From NCBI GenBank assembly GCA_025057205.1, contig JANWXR010000004.1, positions 1 through 34,830 of the forward strand: 34,830 bases of DNA, in the 5' to 3' direction. Origin of the DNA: Anaerolineales bacterium (GTDB lineage: Bacteria > Chloroflexota > Anaerolineae > Anaerolineales > UBA6663). The notes beneath the pieces were generated by a model. That model had not been told where the DNA came from. It made no database searches and saw only the letters and a program-made list of their open reading frames with translations. Below are positions 1-7,963 of the stretch, piece after piece. The translations under genes were made by a program, and so were the position numbers. Numbering within the stretch: position 1 is the stretch's first letter; each line of letters opens with the position of its first letter.

Positions 1-1789
1 CGTTGCCCGAGTCCGCCACTTTGATGTCGAGGAACGCGCCCTGCGGCCCGCGGTCGGCGGCCTGCAGGCTAATGGTGAGATGCCCGCCGGTGGGCATGGC
101 CTGGATGGCGTTCTCGATCAGGTTGACGAACACGCGCTCCAGCAGGCCGGCATCGGCCAGCACGAGCGGGCATTCGGTGGGGACATGCAGGGCGCGGATG
201 ATGTTGCGCTGCTGGAGTTTGGCGCTCCAGCGGCTCAGCAGCCGTTCGAGCATCGGGCGCAGGTCGGTGAGCCGGAGCTTCGGCTCGATGGGCTTGGTCC
301 AGGCCAGCATGTTGTTCATCAGCTCGGAGAGGCGCGTCGCCTCGGCCTGTATCTTGGCGAGCGACGGTTGCAGCGGGTCATCCTCGCTCAGTCGAGAGGC
401 GATGAACTGTACCCCCATCGAGATGTTGTTGAGCGGTGCACGTACTTCGTGCGCAAAGGCGGCGGTGGATTGGCCGATGTAGGCCAGATGGTCGAGTTGT
501 TCGCGTTTCAGCTCTTCGGCGCGCAATTGCGAGAGGTCGCTCAGCACCACGACGCAGCCGCCCGCCGGCGGAGGCAACGGCCGGATGCGCAGCATCACCG
601 GTAGGGCCTCGCCGTTGCGTCGGTGCACTTCGCCCTCCTTCTCGTCAGGCATGGCCGGATCGTTGAGGGCGGCCTGTAGCACACGCGCCAGCGTTTCGTC
701 GGGGGAGAGCACGTCCTCCACCTTCAGGCCGATCACGTCTTCCGGGCGATAGCCGAGCATACGGGCGGCTGCCGGATTAAGTTCGTCCACTGCGCCGGAA
801 GCATTGACGAAGAAGATGCCTTCGCTCACCTGGCTGTGAAGAGCCGAGAGCTGGTTGGTGAGGACGTAGGTCAGCCGTTGTGCGTCGAGCAGGCGCGCGT
901 GCCGCGCTACCTGGCGAATGAGCTGCATGAGGTGGCACGCGGCCACTTCAAGATAAGGCGCGGCAGCAAGAGGCGGCGGGCTGCCCACCTGATAGGCGAG
1001 GAACAGCACGCCCATCGGCGTCGGCGCTTTGCCCAGCGGCTGAGCGATGAGGTGCGCCCAGCCGGCGGCGCGAAACGCTTGGGCCAGTGGGTTGTCGGCG
1101 CGTTGCGTGCTGTTCCAGGTCAGCGGGGATTTGAGCGGGCCGGCCTGCTCCGCCGGCAGGCTGAGTGGAACCTGGCGTGGCAGGTTGTGGCGGAGCTCCA
1201 ACCGGAGTTCGCCGCTTTCCGGCAGGGTTTGGTACAGGCCGGCGGCATCGGCGCTGAAGGCGGCGGCCACGCGCTCCAACGCCGGCGGCAGCACCTCGGC
1301 GGTCGGCGCGTCGAACAGTTCCAACACCAGATGCAGGTGTCGGATGAGATGTTCATGGCGTGCCTTCTCCAGCTCCTGCGCCTGGCGCGCCTCCGTGGGC
1401 GTGGCCTGCGCCAGCACCAGGACTTCGCCGCCGTCGTCGAAGGCCGAGATGCGAATGTCCATCGGCAGCGGCCGGTCACCGTGAGTGAGCACGGGCACGG
1501 CCAGCAGCTGGCGGACATTGCCCGGTTGCAAGTTGTGAAACGTCTCCAACGCTTCGGGCGACAGGATGAACTCGGCCAGCGCGCATTTGAGCAGTTCTTC
1601 GCGCGTCCAGCCGGTGAGGGCGATGGCGCGGCTGTTGATGGTGACGAACTGACCGGTGCGCGGCACGACCACCCAGGCCGCGCTCGGCATCTGCTCGATG
1701 ACGTGCTGCAAGCGCGTGGCGTAATTGCGTGGCGGGAAGAGCGCGCGCAGCGGATTGAGCGGCCTGGTCCTTAGGGAGGCAGAACTCAT
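1..1789 (-). CDS. PAS-domain sensor histidine kinase, partial (C-terminus runs off the left edge)
   Basis: Manual reverse-strand translation is open from ATG at 1789 to base 1 (MSSASLRTRPLNPLRALFPPRNYATRLQHVIEQMPSAAWVV...). Contains PAS-like segments, HisKA H-box-like 'AFAHEVRAPLNNISMGVQFI' and an N-box-like 'LLERVFVNLIENAIQAMPTGG'. Missing from the ORF track because it is truncated. Confidence 0.9.
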   Translation of the reverse strand, partial: MSSASLRTRPLNPLRALFPPRNYATRLQHVIEQMPSAAWVVVPRTGQFVTINSRAIALTGWTREELLKCALAEFILSPEALETFHNLQPGNVRQLLAVPVLTHGDRPLPMDIRISAFDDGGEVLVLAQATPTEARQAQELEKARHEHLIRHLHLVLELFDAPTAEVLPPALERVAAAFSADAAGLYQTLPESGELRLELRHNLPRQVPLSLPAEQAGPLKSPLTWNSTQRADNPLAQAFRAAGWAHLIAQPLGKAPTPMGVLFLAYQVGSPPPLAAAPYLEVAACHLMQLIRQVARHARLLDAQRLTYVLTNQLSALHSQVSEGIFFVNASGAVDELNPAAARMLGYRPEDVIGLKVEDVLSPDETLARVLQAALNDPAMPDEKEGEVHRRNGEALPVMLRIRPLPPPAGGCVVVLSDLSQLRAEELKREQLDHLAYIGQSTAAFAHEVRAPLNNISMGVQFIASRLSEDDPLQPSLAKIQAEATRLSELMNNMLAWTKPIEPKLRLTDLRPMLERLLSRWSAKLQQRNIIRALHVPTECPLVLADAGLLERVFVNLIENAIQAMPTGGHLTISLQAADRGPQGAFLDIKVADSGN

Positions 1790-3237
1790 TCGGCGTAGGC
1801 GGTCATTGGCGCCAGGGCTGCGGCTCGCGCACGGGCCAGACCGCGCAGGTGTGCAGGAAGGATGCCGAGCATGTTGCGGTACTTCGCCACGGTGCGCCGC
1901 GCTACGTGGACGCCCTCCTCCGCCAGGCGGGCGGCGATTTCGTCGTCGGTCAGTGGGTGCGTCTCCGCTTCGATGATGCGGCGCACCTGGTCGCGCACGG
2001 AGAGGCTGCGGTCGAAGAACTTGGCCAGCGGCACGATGCGACCGCTGGGCAGGGCGATGGATTTGCCTGCCACCGCCCGCGAGATGGTTGACTCGTGAAC
2101 GCCGAGGGCGCGCGCGACGCGCGAGCGGGTGAGCGGGCGCAGATCGCCGTCTCCACCCAAGATGAAATCGCGCTGTTCGGTGGCAATCACCTCCATCAAC
2201 CGGCGCAGGGTGTGATTGCGCTGTTGTAGGCACTTGGTAATCAGGGCTGCGCGCTCCACAGCCTGCGCCCACTTCTCGCGCTCTTCGTCGCCGGCGAAGG
2301 CGGTGTTCTCCTGGAGTGCCGCCTTGAATTGGGGGTTGACGCGCAGCCAGCCGGAGAGCGGTGTGCTAATCTCCACCATGAGGGCTTTGCTGTGCCGCAT
2401 CTGCGAGATGGTGATGTCGGGTTCGCGGTAGCCGACCACGTCCTCATGCGGGAGTTTGCCTTCGCCCCAGAAGGCGCGGGCCGGGTAGGGCGTCAGGTTG
2501 CGCTGGATGAATTGCGCAGCCTGCGTGGCGAGCGCCGGCGGAATGCGCAGGGCGCGCGCCAGCCGTGCGTAATCCTGCCGCGCCAGCGCGTCCAGGTGAT
2601 GCTCGATGATGTGCCGGGCCGGCGTTGCCAGCGCGGCGGGGCAGGCCCCGGCCTCCACCAGCGAGTCGAGCTGGATGAGCAGCGACTCCTGCCGGGTGCG
2701 CGCGCCCACGCCGGGCGGGTCGGCGCGCTGAATCAGGCCGAGCACACGCTCGACGGCAGACGGCGGCACGCGCAGGTAGGCGGCGGCCTCGGCAAGCGGC
2801 TCATCGAAGAATCCGTCCTCATCCAGCCGGGCCAGCAAGTAAGCGGCGATCGGCCGCTCGTGCGGCTCGAGCATCGGCGCAATCTGGCGCAGCAGATGCT
2901 CTTCCAGCCGCTCCTGTTGGCGGGCTTCCAGGTCGGTATCGCGTTCCTCGCCATCCGAGGCGTTCCGCCCGCCGCTGGGCTGCCGGGGCGAGAGGAAAAC
3001 CACGGGCAGGTCATCCTCGCGCGGCGCGGCGCAGGTGGGGCAGGGCAAGCGGGTGAGTCGCTTGTTGCACTGCGGGCAACGCAGCTCTTCGACCAGCTCG
3101 AGAGCCGGGTTTTTGTTGAGTTCGTTGCGTAGGGCCGCCTCCAGCTCCGTCGTGGACATGTGGAGGAAGGTCATGGTTTGAGCCAGGTGAGCGGTGGTCT
3201 GCGGACGAAGTTCGTGGAAGGCGCGGTGACTGAGCAT
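1786..3237 (-). CDS. rpoN: RNA polymerase sigma-54 factor
   Basis: RpoN box 'ARRTVAKYR', region I 'LAQTMTFLHMSTTELEAALRNELNKNPALE', core-binding and HTH regions. The ORF extends to 3339 but the region I-like N-terminus points to the Met at 3237. Confidence 0.95.
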   Translation of the reverse strand: MLSHRAFHELRPQTTAHLAQTMTFLHMSTTELEAALRNELNKNPALELVEELRCPQCNKRLTRLPCPTCAAPREDDLPVVFLSPRQPSGGRNASDGEERDTDLEARQQERLEEHLLRQIAPMLEPHERPIAAYLLARLDEDGFFDEPLAEAAAYLRVPPSAVERVLGLIQRADPPGVGARTRQESLLIQLDSLVEAGACPAALATPARHIIEHHLDALARQDYARLARALRIPPALATQAAQFIQRNLTPYPARAFWGEGKLPHEDVVGYREPDITISQMRHSKALMVEISTPLSGWLRVNPQFKAALQENTAFAGDEEREKWAQAVERAALITKCLQQRNHTLRRLMEVIATEQRDFILGGDGDLRPLTRSRVARALGVHESTISRAVAGKSIALPSGRIVPLAKFFDRSLSVRDQVRRIIEAETHPLTDDEIAARLAEEGVHVARRTVAKYRNMLGILPAHLRGLARARAAALAPMTAYAE

Positions 3238-3345
3238 AATGCCTGGCAGTTTAGCCGTGAGTATAAACTTGGTTAGGATGCCGGTCAACGCTGATGCAAG
3301 TTGTGTGCCAGGCGACCGAACCAAGAAAGACGGGAGCATTTCAGA

Positions 3346-3837
3346 TTATTGGCCGCCCCTTCGACTACAACCCGCAAAGGCAGCGGGCCTCCGTTCAGAG
3401 TGCAGCCCGGCCAAAAAATAGAAATGCACCCAGAAAGACCGCACCAGCTTGAGAGGGTTGACGGCGAAGTTACCGACGGGTTGACCATCCGAGTCGTGCA
3501 GGTCGGAGCCTGGCCCGCTGTTGGCATCCGGCGTGGTCAGGGTGTAGCGCGGGGTGGTGAGAGCGGCCTGCGTCAGATCAATGCATCGGCGGTTACCAGG
3601 ACGTCAGCAATGCCGGTATCAATTGCCGTTTCGAGCGTGCCGCTGCCATTGGCAATGTTACTGTCGTGTCGCGGCGGCCGTTGCTGTTGTAATCGTGATA
3701 GATGACCTCCGGTGAGCGTGCCAGCGGGTCTGCGCCGAGGGGACCGCAAGCGAAAAGTTGAGTAGTACGAGTGCCTGAAGTAAGGCCAGTCCAAGGCGAC
3801 TCAGTCGTCTGGCCTGACTGTTGGCGGGTGTGTTCAT
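3346..3837 (-). pseudogene. Relic of a secreted SdrD-B-like (Cna-B/SpaA-type) domain protein
   Basis: Signal peptide 'MNTPANSQARRLSRLGLALLQALVLLNFSLAVP' followed, in successively shifted frames, by 'LGADPLARSPEVIYHDYNSNGRRD', 'SNIANGSGTLETAIDTGIADVLVTADALI' and 'DLTQAALTTPRYTLTTPDANSGPGSDLHDSDGQPVGNFAVN'. Confidence 0.7.
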
Positions 3838-3936
3838 AGAGTCCCCAGAGGGCCGATTCGTTTGTGTCACCTGCGGGTGATGCTCATCATATAAAAGCAG
3901 CCTGCAGAGGCAAACGGCCTGGCTAGCCGCAGGAAC

Positions 3937-3968
3937 AAAAAGGCCTGGCAGGCAAAAGCCTGCCAGGC
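3937..3968 (-). terminator. Rho-independent terminator of the response regulator gene
   Basis: Perfect 11-bp stem GCCTGGCAGGC-AAAA-GCCTGCCAGGC (3943-3968) followed on the minus strand by a T-tract (3937-3942). Confidence 0.85.
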
Positions 3969-3984
3969 TTTGGGATCGTGAGGG

Positions 3985-4461
3985 TTACAGCGCCGGATTC
4001 TCCACCGGCGCAGCGCCTGACTGTGGCCGTGCAACCTGCCGGATCACCGCCGCCAGCTCATCCAAGGCCTGATGTTTTGAAACAAAGGCAGCTGCGCCGG
4101 CCTCCCGGGCGCGGCTTTGCAGAAACTCGTCGTCGTACAGGCTGAGGATAATGACGGCGCTCTGCGGAGCAACGGCATGCAGTGCGCTGGTCGCCGCCAG
4201 GCCGTCCAGGCGCGGCATATCAATATCCATCAGTACAATGTCGGGCTGAAGCTGCCTCACCAGTTGCAGCGCCGACTCACCGTCTTCCGCTTCACCGACA
4301 ATGTGCATGTCCGGTTCGGCGCCCAGCCACGAACCGACGGCTTGGCGAATAACAGGTTGGTCATCCACGAGAAGAACACGGATCGCGTCCGAAGAGTCCA
4401 CGGTTCCACCATTCAGGGTTGACTCCCGCCGAGTGTATACTGTTCGCGCTATCCTTGCCAT
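3985..4461 (-). CDS. Single-domain response regulator (REC)
   Basis: 'IRVLLVDDQPVIRQAVGSWL...DIVLMDIDMPRLDGLAA...FVSKHQ' is a receiver domain without an output domain. Start may instead be GTG at 4401. Confidence 0.85.
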   Translation of the reverse strand: MARIARTVYTRRESTLNGGTVDSSDAIRVLLVDDQPVIRQAVGSWLGAEPDMHIVGEAEDGESALQLVRQLQPDIVLMDIDMPRLDGLAATSALHAVAPQSAVIILSLYDDEFLQSRAREAGAAAFVSKHQALDELAAVIRQVARPQSGAAPVENPAL

Positions 4462-4521
4462 CCCGCTCTAGGCCTACCTGTTTTTTGTAAATCAGTCTCT
4501 CTGAAATAGGAGCGCACTCCT

Positions 4522-5544
4522 ATGCGCGTTTGGTTCTCCGAGCGCCATCGCCGCCATGCCACCGACCCGATCCGCTTTCATGATGAGCCCTATGCTGAAG
4601 TCCCCGCTCGGGCCGAGCGCATTCGTACAGCGTTGCTGGCGGGTGGATTTACTGACTGGGCCGAGCCTGCCGATCATGGTCAGGCGCCGCTTCTGGCCGT
4701 GCACACTCCTGGCCTGCTCGAGTTCCTCCAGACGATTTATCCTGCCAGCCGGGGTCTGCGCCCGGCTACCGCTTTCTTTCAGGCCGATACTTTCGCAACC
4801 CGCAGTGCGCGCCGCCGCTCGCCGCATCCGTGGGCGCAGGTTGGTTACTACGCCTTCGATATCGAAGCGCCGTTCCTCGAAGGGACGTGGGAGGCCGCTT
4901 ACTGGTCTGCCCAGTGCGCGCTCAGCGCCGCCGACGCCGTGCTCGCCGGCGAATGCGCCGCCTACGCGCTCTGCCGCCCGCCCGGCCATCATGCCCTGGC
5001 CGATCAAATCGGTGGCTTTTGCTACCTGAACAACGCCGCCATCGCCGCGCGCTATCTGCAACAGGGCCGGCCGACTCGCGTTGCCATTTTGGACGTGGAC
5101 TATCATCACGGCAACGGCACGCAGGAAATCTTCTACGCCGACCCGACTGTTTTCTTTGTCTCGCTGCACGCTCACCCCGATATCGAGTACCCGTTCTTCT
5201 GGGGAGGGGCGGAGGAGCGTGGCGAAGGGCCGGGCGCGGGCTTCAACCTGAACCTGCCGCTGCCGCAGGGCACGGGCGATGCCGAATATCTTGCGGCGCT
5301 CGATCAGGCGTTAGCCGCCATCCGCGACTACGCGCCGCGCTACCTTGTCGTCTCGCTGGGGCTGGACATTGCGCAGGGCGACCCGGCTTCGCTGGCCGGC
5401 TTTGCTGTAACTACTGCCGGCTTTCGCGCCATCGGCGAGCGGATTGCGGCGTTGGAGCTGCCGACGCTGATCGTGCAGGAGGGCGGCTATCGGCTGGACA
5501 CGCTGGGTGAGAACGCCGTTGCCTTTCTGCGGGCTTTCCGCTGA
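4522..5544 (+). CDS. Histone deacetylase family protein / acetylpolyamine amidohydrolase-like
   Basis: 'RPPGHHA', 'GGFCYLNNAAIAA', 'AILDVDYHHGNGTQEIFY', 'GLDIAQGDP' match the HDAC/AcuC/AphA fold signature. Confidence 0.93.
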   Translation: MRVWFSERHRRHATDPIRFHDEPYAEVPARAERIRTALLAGGFTDWAEPADHGQAPLLAVHTPGLLEFLQTIYPASRGLRPATAFFQADTFATRSARRRSPHPWAQVGYYAFDIEAPFLEGTWEAAYWSAQCALSAADAVLAGECAAYALCRPPGHHALADQIGGFCYLNNAAIAARYLQQGRPTRVAILDVDYHHGNGTQEIFYADPTVFFVSLHAHPDIEYPFFWGGAEERGEGPGAGFNLNLPLPQGTGDAEYLAALDQALAAIRDYAPRYLVVSLGLDIAQGDPASLAGFAVTTAGFRAIGERIAALELPTLIVQEGGYRLDTLGENAVAFLRAFR

Positions 5545-5632
5545 GTGAGCGCTCGGCGCAAGGCGAGTTGCTTCTTTACCGCAGAGCGCGCCGAGTGCGT
5601 GGAGATATGACAATAAAGAACGCTGCGCTCTC

Positions 5633-5755
5633 GTAACTGCTCAGCTGTCCTGATTTATCCGCAGATTACGTAGCTTTTCGCAGAGGCAATCTGTGACCAT
5701 CTGTGACATCTGTGGATTCTTTTCAACGGCTGGAAGCCGTTGCCTGAGCAGTTAC
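5633..5755. mobile_element. MITE-like element, copy A (123 bp)
   Basis: Perfect 12-bp terminal inverted repeats GTAACTGCTCAG/CTGAGCAGTTAC flanked by perfect 8-bp direct repeats GCGCTCTC (5625-5632 and 5756-5763). Internal CTGTGA/CTGTGGAT motifs and a CAACGGCT-gga-AGCCGTTG hairpin (5724-5742). Confidence 0.8.
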
Positions 5756-5808
5756 GCGCTCTCTTCGGTTAGCCCCTCGCCGTAGACTCAAGGATATAAT
5801 TCCCCGCG

Positions 5809-7173
5809 ATGCGCATCGCCATGCTTTCTTATCACACCTGTCCGCTGGCCACGCTCGGCGGCAAAGACACCGGCGGCATGAACGTCTACGTGCGCGACCT
5901 GACGCGCGAACTGGGACGGCGCGGCCTGCGCGTGGACGTGTTCACCCGCTCTCAGGACGAGCATCAGCCGCACGTCAAAGAAGAGCTGGGCTACGGCAAC
6001 CGCGTCATCCACATCCCGGCCGGGCCGGAAGTGCCGCTGCCCAGAGAAATCCTCTACCAGCACGTTCCCGAGTTCGTCGGCGGCGTGCGCGAGTTTGCGC
6101 GTGCCAACGACCTGCACTACGACGTGATCCACGCCCACTATTGGCTCTCCGGCGTGGCGGCCCGCAGCTTGCGTGAGACTTGGCACATCCCGTTCGTGCT
6201 GATGTTCCATACCCTCGGCCACATGAAGAACCGCGTTGCACAAAGCGAGGCCGAACGCGAGGGCGCGCTGCGCGTGCAGGTGGAGACCGAGCTGATGGCC
6301 CAGGCCGACCGCCTGATTGCAGCGACACCGGCAGAGATTGCACAAATGCAATGGCTCTACGGCGCCGACATCAGCCGCGCCGTCGTCATCCCGCCCGGCG
6401 TGGATTTGAACCTCTTTTATCCGCGCCCGGCCAACGTGGCGAAGCAACGCATCGGCGTGGACCCCGACCGCATCCTGCTCCTCTTCGTCGGGCGCATCGA
6501 GCCGCTCAAGGGCCTGGAGACTCTGCTGCGCGCGCTGGCCGTTCTCAAGGAGCGCGGCGTCTGCCAGTGCAACCAGCTGGCGCTCTCCATCATCGGCGGC
6601 GACCCGGAGGAAGATGCCGCCCAGCGCAATGCAGAGATGGAGCGCATCAAGGCCCTGCGCAGCCGGCTCGGCCTGGAGGGGATGGTGACCTTCCTGGGCA
6701 AACAGGATCAGGACACGCTACCCGATTACTATTCCGCCGCCGACGCCGTCGTGATGCCGTCGCACTACGAGTCCTTCGGGATGGTGGCGCTGGAGGCGAT
6801 GGCCTGCGGTACACCCGTCATCGCCTCCGAAGTGGGCGGGTTGGCCTTCCTGGTCAAGGACGGCGAGACAGGTTTCCACGTGCCGGACCGCGACCCGGAG
6901 GCGCTGGCCGACCGCATCTGCGACATCATCACCGACCCGCTGCTGCGCGCGAAACTGGGCGGCCAGGCGGCGGAGTACGCGCGCAGTTACTGCTGGCCGC
7001 TCATCGCCGATAAAATCATCGCAGTTTATCGCGAACTACACACAGGCCGTGCACCGGCCTGGCTGGAGCGAAGAGGCAAGGCGCACGATGGTGCCGCCCT
7101 TACCAGCGAAACAGCCTCCGCATCACCCGATCCCACACCGCGTCCGGCAGGAAACGGCGCAGCAGTATATTGA
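5809..7173 (+). CDS. Glycosyltransferase family 4 protein, MshA-like
   Basis: 'MRIAMLSYHTCPLATLGGKDTGGMNVYVRDLTRELGRRGLRVDVFTR', 'VVIPPGVDLNLFYP', 'LLFVGRIEPLKGLETLLRA', 'PSHYESFGMVALEAMACGTPVIASEVGGLAFLV' match GT4 GT-B enzymes of the MshA/sucrose-phosphate-synthase type. Confidence 0.92.
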   Translation: MRIAMLSYHTCPLATLGGKDTGGMNVYVRDLTRELGRRGLRVDVFTRSQDEHQPHVKEELGYGNRVIHIPAGPEVPLPREILYQHVPEFVGGVREFARANDLHYDVIHAHYWLSGVAARSLRETWHIPFVLMFHTLGHMKNRVAQSEAEREGALRVQVETELMAQADRLIAATPAEIAQMQWLYGADISRAVVIPPGVDLNLFYPRPANVAKQRIGVDPDRILLLFVGRIEPLKGLETLLRALAVLKERGVCQCNQLALSIIGGDPEEDAAQRNAEMERIKALRSRLGLEGMVTFLGKQDQDTLPDYYSAADAVVMPSHYESFGMVALEAMACGTPVIASEVGGLAFLVKDGETGFHVPDRDPEALADRICDIITDPLLRAKLGGQAAEYARSYCWPLIADKIIAVYRELHTGRAPAWLERRGKAHDGAALTSETASASPDPTPRPAGNGAAVY

Positions 7174-7939
7174 GCGTGGTGCGGAAGGGGAACGAATAGC
7201 GGGCGCGCGGATGCGGGGTCATGAGGATTCGCTCAACGAGCGCCGCGAACTGCTCCGGCGGGAATCCCTCGCGAGCGGTGGCCTCTGCCAGCTGCGCGTA
7301 GCGCGCAATCAGCCCGCGATATGCTTCCGCCCTGCCGCCCGTGTACAGCGCCCGCGCGTTCTGCTCGCCGGCCTTCCAGATGGCCGTCGGGCTGCCGCCC
7401 GGCTCGATCACCACCACTTTCACTCCAAACGGCGCCAGCTCCAGCCGTAGCGAATCGCTCAGGGCCTCCAAAGCAAACTTGCTGGCGTGGTAGGCGCCCG
7501 TCACCGGGAACGCCATCCGCCCGCCCATGCTCGAAACATTGAGGATAGTTCCGCGCGCCGCCTTGAGCAGCGGTAGCAGCGCCTGCGTCACCGCCACCTG
7601 CGCGACGACGTTGATCTCCAGCTGCGCGCGCAGGTCGGCCAGCGGCAGGATTTCGAGCGGGCCGGGGTAGGCCGTGCCGGCGTTGTTGAGCAGCGCGTCG
7701 AGGGACGGCGCGAGCGCAGCCGCCGTGCGGCCCAGCTCCGCCACCTGCGCGTCGTCGGTGATGGCGCAGACCAGCGGCTCCAGCGTGATGTTTTTCTGCA
7801 ACGCTTCGGCGCGCAGGCTCTCTGCATCGAAGGCTTTGCGCACTACGGCCAGAACGCGCCAGCCGCGCTGCGCGAGATGAAGCGCCGTCGCTCGCCCAAA
7901 CCCTGAAGAACAACCCGTAATCAGAATCGTTCCGGTCAT
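7100..7939 (-). CDS. SDR family NAD(P)-dependent oxidoreductase
   Basis: 'ILITGCSSGFGRATALHLAQRGW', 'LLNNAGTAYPG', catalytic 'YHASKFALEALSDSLRLEL'. Confidence 0.95.
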   Translation of the reverse strand: MTGTILITGCSSGFGRATALHLAQRGWRVLAVVRKAFDAESLRAEALQKNITLEPLVCAITDDAQVAELGRTAAALAPSLDALLNNAGTAYPGPLEILPLADLRAQLEINVVAQVAVTQALLPLLKAARGTILNVSSMGGRMAFPVTGAYHASKFALEALSDSLRLELAPFGVKVVVIEPGGSPTAIWKAGEQNARALYTGGRAEAYRGLIARYAQLAEATAREGFPPEQFAALVERILMTPHPRARYSFPFRTTLNILLRRFLPDAVWDRVMRRLFRW

Positions 7940-7963
7940 TCGCCCTCATTGCCTCCGTTTCCC

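Noticed and set aside
836-1774. 312-aa plus-strand ORF antisense to the histidine kinase
   Set aside because: High-GC antisense artefact: Arg/Gln/Gly-rich, no motif, opposite a clear kinase frame.
4492-5175. 227-aa minus-strand ORF antisense to the HDAC-like gene
   Set aside because: Antisense shadow of a well-conserved HDAC frame.
5700-5742. CTGTGA/CTGTGGAT motif run treated as an independent tandem repeat
   Set aside because: Better explained as the interior of the MITE-like element 5633-5755, since copy B carries the same block at the same offset.
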